In this document: piece by piece, positions 38,029 to 50,300 of the stretch | How positions within the stretch are numbered: the stretch's first letter is position 1 | How the letters are laid out: every line of letters begins with the position of its first letter | From: Merzomyia westermanni | Lineage: Eukaryota > Arthropoda > Insecta > Diptera > Tephritidae | Assembly (NCBI GenBank): GCA_949987695.1 | Contig: OX465289.1 | Coordinates: 188,774,770-188,838,769 of the forward strand | DNA length: 64,000 bases | Reading direction: 5' to 3' | Notes under the pieces: generated by a model | What the model saw: only the letters and a program-made list of their open reading frames with translations | The model's database searches: none | Told to the model about the DNA's origin: nothing | Program-made: the position numbers and the translations under genes

Positions 38029-40459
38029 TGGATAGCTGCAGCAATACCCTTTCCAAAAATGTATAGTTTTGCTGGTATATCTCAATTTAAAAAAATGCAA
38101 ACTTTGATAGGTCTACAACGCTCCGTTTAGCCGCAAATCGCGTTTAAAGAAAAGTTAACTTCAAATGGCCATAACTTCCACAGTTTTGTTCCGATTTTCA
38201 TGGTTTATGTACCATTGGATAGCTGCAGCAATACCCTTTCCAAAAATGTATAGTTTTGCTGGTATATCTCAATTTAAAAAAATGCAAACTTTGATAGGTC
38301 TACAACGCTCCGTTTAGCCGCAAATCGCGTTTAAAGAAAAGTTAACTTCAAATGGCCATAACTTCCACAGTTTTGCTTCGATTTTCATGGTTTATGTACC
38401 ATTGGATAGCTGCAGCAATACCCTTTCCAAAAATGTATAGTTTTGCTGGTATATCTCAATTTAAAAAAATGCAAACTTTGATAGGTCTACAACGCTCCGT
38501 TTAGCCGCAAATCGCGTTTAAAGAAAAGTTAACTTCAAATGCCCATAACTTCCACAGTTTTGCTCCGATTTTCATGGTTTATGTACCATTGGATAGCTGC
38601 AGCAATACCCTTTCCAAAAATGTATAGTTTTGCTGGTATATCTCAATTTAAAATAATGCAAACTTCGATAGGTCTACAACGCTCCGTTTAGCCGCAAATC
38701 GCGTTTAAAGAAAAGTTAACTTCAAATGGCCATAACTTTCACAGTTTTGCTCCGATTTTCATGGTTTATGTACCATTGGATAGCTGCAGCAATACCCTTT
38801 CCAAAAATGTATAGTTTTGCTGGTATATCTCAATTTAAAAAAATGCAAACTTTGATAGGTCTACAACGCTCCGTTTAGCCGCAAATCGCGTTTAAAGAAA
38901 AGTTAACTTCAAATGCCCATAACTTCCACAGTTTTGCTCCGATTTTCATGGTTTATGTACCATTGGATAGCTGCAGCAATACCCTTTCCAAAAATGTATA
39001 GTTTTGCTGGTATATCTCAATTGAAAATAATGCAAACTTCGATAGGTCTACAACGCTCCGTTTAGCCGCAAATCGCGTTTAAAGAAAAGTTAACTTCAAA
39101 TGGCCATAACTTTCACAGTTTTGCTCCGATTTTCATGGTTTATGTACCATTGGATAGCTGCAGCAATACCCTTTCCAAAAATGTATAGTTTTGCTGGTAT
39201 ATCTCAATTTAAAAAAATGCAAACTTTGATAGGTCTACAACGCTCCGTTTAGCCGCAAATCGCGTTTAAAGAAAAGTTAACTTCAAATGCCCATAACTTC
39301 CACAGTTTTGCTCCGATTTTCATGGTTTATGTACCATTGGATAGCTGCAGCAATACCCTTTCCAAAAATGTATAGTTTTGCTGGTATATCTCAATTTAAA
39401 AAAATGCAAACTTTGATAGGTCTACAACGCTCCGTTTAGCCGCAAATCGCATTTAAAGAAAAGTTAACTTCAAATGCCCATAACTTTCACAGTTTTGCTC
39501 CGATTTTCATGGTTTATGTACCATTGGATAGCTGCAGCAATACCCTTTCCAAAAATGTATAGTTTTGCTGGTATATCTCAATTTAAAATAATGCAAACTT
39601 CGATAGGTCTACAACGCTCCGTTTAGCCGCAAATCGCGTTTAAAGAAAAGTTAACTTCAAATGGCCATAACTTTCACAGTTTTGCTCCGATTTTCATGGT
39701 TTATGTACCATTGGATAGCTGCAGCAATACCCTTTCCAAAAATGTATAGTTTTGCTGGTATATCTCAATTTAAAAAAATGCAAACTTTGATAGGTCTACA
39801 ACGCTCCGTTTAGCCGCAAATCGCGTTTAAAGAAAAGTTAACTTCAAATGCCCATAACTTCCACAGTTTTGCTCCGATTTTCATGGTTTATGTACCATTG
39901 GATAGCTGCAGCAATACCCTTTCCAAAAATGTATAGTTTTGCTGGTATATCTCAATTTAAAAAAATGCAAACTTTGATAGGTCTACAACGCTCCGTTTAG
40001 CCGCAAATCGCGTTTAAAGAAAAGTTAACTTCAAATGCCCATAACTTCCACAGTTTTGCTCCGATTTTCATGGTTTATGTACCATTGGATAGCTGCAGCA
40101 ATACCCTTTCCAAAAATGTATAGTTTTGCTGGTATATCTCAATTTAAAAAAATGCAAACTTTGATAGGTCTACAACGCTCCGTTTAGCCGCAAATCGCGT
40201 TTAAAGAAAAGTTAACTTCAAATGCCCATAACTTCCACAGTTTTGCTCCGATTTTCATGGTTTATGTACCATTGGATAGCTGCAGCAATACCCTTTTCAA
40301 AAATGTATAGTTTTGCTGGTATATCTCAATTTAAAAAAATGCAAACTTTGATAGGTCTACAACGCTCCGTTTAGCCGCAAATCGCGTTTAAAGAAAAGTT
40401 AACTTCAAATGGCCATAACTTCCACAGTTTTGCTCCGATTTTCATGGTTTATGTACCAT

Positions 40460-42902
40460 TGGATAGCTGCAGCAATACCCTTTCCAAAAATGTATAGTTT
40501 TGCTGGTATATCTCAATTTAAAAAAATGCAAACTTTGATAGGTCTACAACGCTCCGTTTAGCCGCAAATCGCTGTTTAAAGAAAAGTTAACTTCAAATGG
40601 CCATAACTTCCACAGTTTTGCCTCCGATTTTCATGGTTTTATGTACCATTGGATAGCTGCAGCAATACCCTTTCCAAAAATGTATAGTTTTGCTGGTATA
40701 TCTCAATTTAAAAAAATGCAAACTTTGATAGGTCTACAACGCTCCGTTTAGCCGCAAATCGCGGTTTAAAGAAAAGTTAACTTCAAATGGCCATAACTTC
40801 CACAGTTTTGCTCCGATTTTCATGGTTTATGTATCATTGGATAGCTGCAGCAATACCCTTTCCAAAAATGTATAGTTTTTGCTGGTATATCTCAATTTAA
40901 AAAAATGCAAACTTTGATAGGTCTACAACGCTCCGTTTAGCCGCAAATCGCGTTTAAAGAAAAGTTAACTTCAAATGGCCATAACTTTCACAGTTTTTGC
41001 TCCGATTGTCATGGTTTATGTACCATTGGATAGCTGCAGCAATACCCTTTCCAAAAATGTATAGTTTTGCTGGTATATCTCAATTTAAAAAAAATGCAAA
41101 CTTTGATAGGTCTACAACGCTCCGTTTAGCCGCAAATCGCGTTTAAAGAAAAGTTAACTTCAAATGCCCATAACTTCCACAGTTTTGCTCCGATTTTCAT
41201 GGTTTTATGTACCATTGGATAGCTGCAGCAATACCCTTTCCAAAAATGTATAGTTTTGCTGGTATATCTCAATTTAAAAAAATGCAAACTTTGATAGGTC
41301 TACAACGCTCCGTTTAGCCGCAAATCGCGTTTAAAGAAAAGTTAACTTCAAATGGCCATTACTTCCACAGTTTTGCTCCGATTTTCATGGTTTATGTTAC
41401 CATTGGATAGCTGCAGCAATACCCTTTCCAAAAATGTATAGTTTTGCTGGTATATCTCAATTTAAAAAAATGCAAACTTTGATAGGTCTACAACGCTCCG
41501 TTTAGCCGCAAATCGCGTTTAAAGAAAAGTTAACTTCAAATGGCCATAACTTCCACAGTTTTGCTCCGATTTTCATGGTTTATGTACCATTGGATAGCTG
41601 CAGCAATACCCTTTCCAAAAATGTATAGTTTTGCTGGTATATCTCAATTTAAAAAAATGCAAACTTTGATAGGTCTACAACGCTCCGTTTAGCCGCAAAT
41701 CGCGTTTAAAGAAAAGTTAACTTCAAATGGCCATAACTTCCACAGTTTTGCTCCGATTTCCATGGTTTATGTACCATTGGATAGCTGCAGCAATACCCTT
41801 TCCAAAAATGTATAGTTTTGCTGGTATATCTCAATTTAAAAAAATGCAAACTTTGATAGGTCTACAACGCCTCCGTTTAGCCGCAAATCGCGTTTAAAGA
41901 AAAGTTAACTTCAAATGGCCATAACTTCCACAGTTTTGCTCCGATTGTCATGGTTTATGTACCATTGGATAGCTGCAGCAATACCCTTTCCAAAAATGTA
42001 TAGTTTTGCTGGTATATCTCAATTTAAAAAAATGCAAACTTTGATAGGTCTACAACGCTCCGTTTAGCCGCAAATCGCGTTTAAAGAAAAGTTAACTTCA
42101 AATGCCCATAACTTCCACAGTTTTGCTCCGATTTTCATGGTTTATGTACCATTGGATAGCTGCAGCAATACCCTTTCCAAAAATGTATAGTTTTGCTGGT
42201 ATATCTCAATTTAAAAAAATGCAAACTTTGATAGGTCTACAACGCTCCGTTTAGCCGCAAATCGCGTTTAAAGAAAAGTTAACTTCAAATGGCCATAACT
42301 TTCACAGTTTTGCTCCGATTGTCATGGTTTATGTACCATTGGATAGCTGCAGCAATACCCTTTCCAAAAATGTATAGTTTTGCTGGTATATCTCAATTTA
42401 AAAAAATGCAAACTTTGATAGGTCTACAACGCTCCGTTTAGCCGCAAAATCGCGTTTAAAGAAAAGTTAACTTCAAATGGCCATAACTTCCACAGTTTTG
42501 CTCCGATTTTCATGGTTTATGTACCATTGGATAGCTGCAGCAATACCCTTTCCAAAAATGTATAGTTTTACTGGTATATCTCAATTTAAAAAAATGCAAG
42601 CTTTGATAGGTCTACAACGCTCCGTTTAGCCGCAAATCGCGTTTAAAGAAAAGTTAACTTCAAATGGCCATAACTTCCACAGTTTTGCTCCGATTTTCAT
42701 GGTTTATGTACCATTGGATAGCTGCAGCAATACCCTTTCCAAAAATGTATAGTTTTTGCTGGTATATCTCAATTTAAAAAAATGCAAACTTTGATAGGTC
42801 TACAACGCTCCGTTTAGCCGCAAATCGCGTTTAAAGAAAAGTTAACTTCAAATGGCCATAACTTCCACAGTTTTGCTCCGATTTTCATGGTTTATGTACC
42901 AT
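40460..42902. repeat. Array segment G: cluster of one-base insertions
   Basis: Twelve single-base insertions occur within about 2.2 kb: near 40571 (CGCTGTTT), 40620 (GCCTCCG), 40637 (GGTTTTATG), 40762 (CGCGGTTT), 40878, 40996, 41085, 41202, 41397 (ATGTTACC), 41870 (CGCCTCCG), 42448 (GCAAAATCG) and 42753. Most lengthen a run of identical bases, and no matching deletions occur. The rest of the window has fewer such insertions than this one stretch. GATTGTCATGG (T167G or equivalent) occurs here three times and once near 3722. The pattern resembles unpolished long-read sequence more than evolution. Confidence 0.9.
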
Positions 42903-43042
42903 TGGATAGCAATTTAAAAAAATGCAAACTTTGATAGGTCTACAACGCTCCGTTTAGCCGCAAATCGCATTTAAAGAAAAGTTAACTTCAAATGGCCATA
43001 ACTTCCACAGTTTTGCTCCGATTTTCATGGTTTATGTACCAT
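42903..43042. repeat. Truncated unit, 140 bp (47 bp missing)
   Basis: GGATAGC is joined to AATTTAAAAAA, deleting unit positions 9-55 with a single shared C. The PstI site is lost. The unit also has G114A (base 42969). It sits at the right edge of the insertion-rich stretch, so a sequencing or assembly join is a possible alternative to a real deletion. Confidence 0.9.
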
Positions 43043-46000
43043 TGGATAGCTGCAGCAATACCCTTTCCAAAAATGTATAGTTTTGCTGGTATATCTCAAT
43101 TTAAAAAAATGCAAACTTTGATAGGTCTACAACGCTCCGTTTAGCCGCAAATCGCGTTTAAAGAAAAGTTAACTTCAAATGGCCATAACTTCCACAGTTT
43201 TGCTCCGATTTTCATGGTTTATGTACCATTGGATAGCTGCAGCAATACCCTTTCCAAAAATGTATAGTTTTACTGGTATATCTCAATTTAAAAAAATGCA
43301 AACTTTGATAGGTCTACAACGCTCCGTTTAGCCGCAAATCGCGTTTAAAGAAAAGTTAACTTCAAATGGCCATAACTTCCACAGTTTTGCTCCGATTTTC
43401 ATGGTTTATGTACCATTGGATAGCTGCAGCAATACCCTTTCCAAAAATGTATAGTTTTACTGGTATATCTCAATTAAAAAAAATGCAAACTTTGATAGGT
43501 CTACAACGCTCCGTTTAGCCGCAAATCGCGTTTAAAGAAAAGTTAACTTCAAATGGCCATAACTTCCACAGTTTTGCTCCGATTTTCATGGTTTATGTAC
43601 CATTGGATAGCTGCAGCAATACCCTTTCCAAAAATGTATAGTTTTACTGGTATATCTCAATTTAAAAAAATGCAAACTTTGATAGGTCTACAACGCTCCG
43701 TTTAGCCGCAAATCGCGTTTAAAGAAAAGTTAACTTCAAATGGCCATAACTTCCACAGTTTTGCTCCGATTTTCATGGTTTATGTACCATTGGATAGCTG
43801 CAGCAATACCCTTTCCAAAAATGTATAGTTTTGCTGGTATATCTCAATTTAAAAAAATGCAAACTTTGATAGGTCTACAACGCTCCGTTTAGCCGCAAAT
43901 CGCGTTTAAAGAAAAGTTAACTTCAAATGGCCATAACTTCTACAGTTTTGCTCCGATTTTCATGGTTTATGTACCATTGGATAGCTGCAGCAATACCCTT
44001 TCCAAAAATGTATAGTTTTGCTGGTATATCTCAATTTAAAAAAATGCAAACTTTGATAGGTCTACAACGCTCCGTTTAGCCGCAAATCGCGTTTAAAGAA
44101 AAGTTAACTTCAAATGGCCATAACTTCCACAGTTTTGCTCCGATTTTCATGGTTTATGTACCATTGGATAGCTGCAGCAATACCCTTTCCAAAAATGTAT
44201 AGTTTTGCTGGTATATCTCAATTTAAAAAAATGCAAACTTTGATAGGTCTACAACGCTCCGTTTAGCCGCAAATCGCATTTAAAGAAAAGTTAACTTCAA
44301 ATGGCCATAACTTCCACAGTTTTGCTCCGATTTTCATGGTTTATGTACCATTGGATAGCTGCAGCAATACCCTTTCCAAAAATGTATAGTTTTGCTGGTA
44401 TATCTCAATTTAAAAAAATGCAAACTTTGATAGGTCTACAACGCTCCGTTTAGCCGCAAATCGCGTTTAAAGAAAAGTTAACTTCAAATGGCCATAACTT
44501 CCACAGTTTTGCTCCGATTTTCATGGTTTATGTACCATTGGATAGCTGCAGCAATACCCTTTCCAAAAATGTATAGTTTTGCTGGTATATCTCAATTTAA
44601 AAAAATGCAAACTTTGATAGGTCTACAACGCTCCGTTTAGCCGCAAATCGCATTTAAAGAAAAGTTAACTTCAAATGGCCATAACTTCCACAGTTTTGCT
44701 CCGATTTTCATGGTTTATGTACCATTGGATAGCTGCAGCAATACCCTTTCCAAAAATGTATAGTTTTGCTGGTATATCTCAATTTAAAAAAATGCAAACT
44801 TTGATAGGTCTACAACGCTCCGTTTAGCCGGAAATCGCGTTTAAAGAAAAGTTAACTTCAAATGGCCATAACTTCCACAGTTTTGCTCCGATTTTCATGG
44901 TTTATGTACCATTGGATAGCTGCAGCAATACCCTTTCCAAAACTATATAGTTTTGCTGGTATATCTCAATTTAAAAAAATGCAAACTTTGATAGGTCTAC
45001 AACGCTCCGTTTAGCCGCAAATCGCGTTTAAAGAAAAGTTAACTTCAAATGGCCATAACTTCCACAGTTTTGCTCCGATTTTCATGGTTTATGTACCATT
45101 GGATAGCTGCAGCAATACCCTTTCCAAAAATGTATAGTTTTGCTGGTATATCTCAATTTAAAAAAATGCAAACTTTGATAGGTCTACAACGCTCCGTTTA
45201 GCCGCAAATCGCGTTTAAAGAAAAGTTAACTTCAAATGGCCATAACTTCCACAGTTTTGCTCCGATTTTCATGGTTTATGTACCATTGGATAGCTGCAGC
45301 AATACCCTTTCCAAAAATGTATAGTTTTGCTGGTATATCTCAATTTAAAAAAATGCAAACTTTGATAGGTCTACAACGCTCCGTTTAGCCGCAAATCGCA
45401 TTTAAAGAAAAGTTAACTTCAAATGGCCATAACTTCCACAGTTTTGCTCCGATTTTCATGGTTTATGTACCATTGGATAGCTGCAGCAATACCCTTTCCA
45501 AAAATATATAGTTTTGCTGGTATATCTCAATTTAAAAAAATGCAAACTTTGATAGGTCTACAACGCTCCGTTTAGCCGCAAATCGCGTTTAAAGAAAAGT
45601 TAACTTCAAATGGCCATAACTTCCACAGTTTTGCTCCGATTTTCATGGTTTATGTACCATTGGATAGCTGCAGCAATACCCTTTCCAAAAATGTATAGTT
45701 TTACTGGTATATCTCAATTTAAAAAAATGCAAACTTTGATAGGTCTACAACGCTCCGTTTAGCCGCAAATCGCGTTTAAAGAAAAGTTAACTTAAATGGC
45801 CATAACTTTCACAGTTTTGCTCCGATTTTCATGGTTTATGTACCATTGGATAGCTGCGGCAATACCCTTTCCAAAAATGTATAGTTTTACTGGTATATCT
45901 CAATTTAAAAAAATGCAAACTTTGATAGGTCTACAACGCTCCGTTTAGCCGCAAATCGCGTTTAAAGAAAAGTTAACTTCAAATGGCCATAACTTCCACA

Positions 46001-47342
46001 GTTTTGCTCCGATTTTCATGGTTTATGTACCATTGGATAGCTGCAGCAATACCCTTTCCAAAAATGTATAGTTTTGCTGGTATATCTCAATTTAAAAAAA
46101 TGCAAACTTTGATAGGTCTACAACGCTCCGTTTAGCCGCAAATCGCGTTTAAAGAAAAGTTAACTTCAAATGGCCATAACTTTCACAGTTTTGCTCCGAT
46201 TTTCATGGTTTATGTACCATTGGATAGCTGCGGCAATACCCTTTCCAAAAATGTATAGTTTTACTGGTATATCTCAATTTAAAAAAATGCAAACTTTGAT
46301 AGGTCTACAACGCTCCGTTTAGCCGCAAATCGCGTTTAAAGAAAAGTTAACTTCAAATGGCCATAACTTCCACAGTTTTGCTCCGATTTTCATGGTTTAT
46401 GTACCATTGGATAGCTGCAGCAATTCCCTTTCCAAAAATGTATAGTTTTGCTGGTATATCTCAATTTAAAAAAATGCAAGCTTTGATAGGTCTACAACGC
46501 TCCGTTTAGTCGCAAATCGCGTTTAAAGAAAAGTTAACTTCAAATGGCCATAACTTCCACAGTTTTGCTCCGATTTTCATGGTTTATGTACCATTGGATA
46601 GCTGCGGCAATACCCTTTCCAAAAATGTATAGTTTTACTGGTATATCTCAATTTAAAAAAATGCAAACTTTGATAGGTCTACAACGCTCCGTTTAGCCGC
46701 AAATCGCGTTTAAAGAAAAGTTAACTTCAAATGGCCATAACTTCCACAGTTTTGCTCCGATTTTCATGGTTTATGTACCATTGGATAGCTGCAGCAATAC
46801 CCTTTCCAAAAATGTATAGTTTTGCTGGTATATCTCAATTTAAAAAAATGCAAACTTTGATAGGTCTACAACGCTCCGTTTAGCCGCAAATCGCGTTTAA
46901 AGAAAAGTTAACTTCAAATGGCCATAACTTCCACAGTTTTGCTCCGATTTTCATGGTTTATGTACCATTGGATAGCTGCAGCAATACCCTTTCCAAAAAT
47001 GTATAGTTTTGCTGGTATATCTCAATTTAAAAAAATGCAAACTTTGATAGGTCTACAACGCTCCGTTTAGCCGCAAATCGCGTTTAAAGAAAACTTAACT
47101 TCAAATGGCCATAACTTCCACAGTTTTGCTCCGATTTTCATGGTTTATGTACCATTGGATAGCTGCAGCAATACCCTTTCCAAAAATGTATAGTTTTGCT
47201 GGTATATCTCAATTTAAAAAAATGCAAACTTTGATAGGTCTACAACGCTCCGTTTAGCCGCAAATCGCGTTTAAAGAAAAGTTAACTTCAAATGGCCATA
47301 ACTTCCACAGTTTTGCTCCGATTTTCATGGTTTATGTACCAT
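43043..47342. repeat. Array segment H: G43A, G114A and A12G units
   Basis: Nearly all units read ATGGCC. G43A recurs near 43270, 43457, 43644, 45704, 45890, 46264 and 46638, here with a full seven-A tract, unlike segment C. G114A is at 44278, 44652 and 45400, which are two and four units apart, and 44278 is seven units from 42969. CTGCGGC (A12G), which destroys the PstI site, marks three units. CCAAAACTATATAG near 44941 and GCAATTCCC near 46423 are private changes. Confidence 0.88.
45847..46968. repeat. Dimeric higher-order repeat, 374 bp x 3 (A12G + G43A)
   Basis: CGGC begins at 45857, 46231 and 46605, exactly 374 bases apart. Each marked unit also has G43A and is followed by an ordinary PstI-positive unit. 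The pair structure is like the segment C dimers but with different markers and full-length A tracts, so it arose separately. Confidence 0.9.
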
Positions 47343-50300
47343 TGGATAGCTGCAGCAATACCCTTTCCAAAAATGTATAGTTTTGCTGGTATATCTCAAT
47401 TTAAAAAAATGCAAACTTTGATAGGTCTACAACGCTCCGTTTAGCCGCAAATCGCGTTTAAAGAAAAGCTAACTTCAAATGGCCATAACTTCCACAGTTT
47501 TGCTCCGATTTTCATGGTTTATGTACCATTGGATAGCTGCAGCAATACCCTTTCCAAAAATGTATAGTTTTGCTGGTATATCTCAATTTAAAAAAATGCA
47601 AACTTTGATAGGTCTACAACGCTCCGTTTAGCCGCAAATCGCGTTTAAAGAAAAGTTAACTTCAAATGGCCATAACTTCCACAGTTTTGCTCCGATTTTC
47701 ATGGTTTATGTACCATTGGATAGCTGCAGCAATACCCTTTCCAAAAATGTATAGTTTTGCTGGTATATCTCAATTTAAAAAAATGCAAACTTTGATAGGT
47801 CTACAACGCTCCGTTTAGCCGCAAATCGCGTTTAAAGAAAAGTTAACTTCAAATGGCCATAACTTCCACAGTTTTGCTCCGATTTTCATGGTTTATGTAC
47901 CATTGGATAGCTGCAGCAATACCCTTTCCAAAAATATATAGTTTTGCTGGTATATCTCAATTTAAAAAAATGCAAACTTTGATAGGTCGACAACGCTCCG
48001 TTTAGCCGCAAATCGCGTTTAAAGAAAAGTTAACTTCAAATGGCCATAACTTCCACAGTTTTGCTCCGATTTTCATGGTTTATGTACCATTGGATAGCTG
48101 CAGCAATACCCTTTCCAAAAATGTATAGTTTTGCTGGTATATCTCAATTTAAAAAAATGCAAACTTTGATAGGTCTACAACGCTCCGTTTAGCCGCAAAT
48201 CGCGTTTAAAGAAAAGTTAACTTCAAATGGCCATAACTTCCACAGTTTTGCTCCGATTTTCATGGTTTATGTACCATTGGATAGCTGCAGCAATACCCTT
48301 TCCAAAAATGTATAGTTTTGCTGGTATATCTCAATTTAAAAAAATGCAAACTTTGATAGGTCTACAACGCTCCGTTTAGCCGCAAATCGCGTTTAAAGAA
48401 AAGTTAACTTCAAATGGCCATAACTTCCACAGTTTTGCTCCGATTTTCATGGTTTATGTACCATTGGATAGCTGCAGCAATACCCTTTCCAAAAATGTAT
48501 AGTTTTGCTGGTATATCTCAATTTAAAAAAATGCAAACTTTGATAGGTCTACAACGCTCCGTTTAGCCGCAAATCGCGTTTAAAGAAAAGTTAACTTCAA
48601 ATGGCCATAACTTCCACAGTTTTGCTCCGATTTTCATGGTTTATGTACCATTGGATAGCTGCAGCAATACCCTTTCCAAAAATGTATAGTTTTGCTGGTA
48701 TATCTCAATTTAAAAAAATGCAAACTTTGATAGGTCTACAACGCTCCGTTTAGCCGCAAATCGCGTTTAAAGAAAAGTTAACTTCAAATGGCCATAACTT
48801 CCACAGTTTTGCTCCGATTTTCATGGTTTATGTACCATTGGATAGCTGCAGCAATACCCTTTCCAAAAATGTATAGTTTTGCTGGTATATCTCAATTTAA
48901 AAAAATGCAAACTTTGATAGGTCTACAACGCTCCGTTTAGCCGCAAATCGCGTTTAAAGAAAAGTTAACTTCAAATGGCCATAACTTCCACAGTTTTGCT
49001 CCGATTTTCATGGTTTATGTACCATTGGATAGCTGCAGCAATACCCTTTCCAAAAATGTATAGTTTTGCTGGTATATCTCAATTTAAAAAAATGCAAACT
49101 TTGATAGGTCTACAACGCTCCGTTTAGCCGGAAATCGAGTTTAAAGAAAAGCTAACTTCAAATGGCCATAACTTCCACAGTTTTGCTCCGATTTTCATGG
49201 TTTATGTACCATTGGATAGCTGCAGCAATACCCTTTCCAAAAATGTATAGTTTTGCTGGTATATCTCAATTTAAAAAAATGCAAACTTTGATAGGTCTAC
49301 AACGCTCCGTTTAGCCGCAAATCGCGTTTAAAGAAAAGTTAACTTCAAATGGCCATAACTTCCACAGTTTTGCTCCGATTTTCATGGTTTATGTACCATT
49401 GGATAGCTGCAGCAATACCCTTTCCAAAAATGTATAGTTTTGCTGGTATATCTCAATTTAAAAAAATGCAAACTTTGATAGGTCTACAACGCTCCGTTTA
49501 GCCGCAAATCGCGTTTAAAGAAAAGTTAACTTCAAATGGCCATAACTTCCACAGTTTTGCTCCGATTTTCATGGTTTATGTACCATTGGATAGCTGCAGC
49601 AATACCCTTTCCAAAAATATATAGTTTTGCTGGTATATCTCAATTTAAAAAAATGCAAACTTTGATAGGTCTACAACGCTCCGTTTAGCCGCAAATCGCG
49701 TTTAAAGAAAAGTTAACTTCAAATGGCCATAACTTCCACAGTTTTGCTCCGATTTTCATGGTTTATGTACCATTGGATAGCTGCAGCAATACCCTTTCCA
49801 AAAATGTATAGCTTTGCTGGTATATCTCAATTTAAAAAAATGCAAACTTTGATAGGTCTACAACGCTCCGTTTAGCCGCAAATCGCGTTTAAAGAAAAGT
49901 TAACTTCAAATGGCCATAACTTCCACAGTTTTGCTCCGATTTTCATGGTTTATGTACCATTGGATAGCTGCAGCAATACCCTTTCCAAAAATATATAGTT
50001 TTGCTGGTATATCTCAATTTAAAAAAATGCAAACTTTGATAGGTCTACAATGCTCCGTTTAGCCGCAAATCGCGTTTAAAGAAAAGTTAACTTCAAATGG
50101 CCATAACTCTCACAGTTTTGCTCCGATTTTCATGGTTTATGTACCATTGGATAGCTGCAGCAATACCCTTTCCAAAAATGTATAGTTTTGCTGGTATATC
50201 TCAATTTAAAAAAATGCAAACTTTGATAGGTCTACAACGCTCCGTTTAGCCGCAAATCGCGTTTAAAGAAAAGTTAACTTCAAATGCCCATAACTTCCAC

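Larger units (their letters stand above)
35844..40459. repeat. Array segment F: 12-bp deletion and ACTTCGATAGG subfamilies
   Basis: Four units lack 12 bp, and three of them are followed by CGCATTT (G114A) in place of CGCGTTT. Three other units read AAAATAATGC with ACTTCGATAGG; the changed C falls at 38666, 39040 and 39601, two and three units apart. Isolated oddities are CTCGATTTTCTTGG near 36181, CCTTTACAAAA near 36228 and GTTTAGAGAAAA near 37234. The last T58A/A62T unit is near 36074. Confidence 0.88.
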
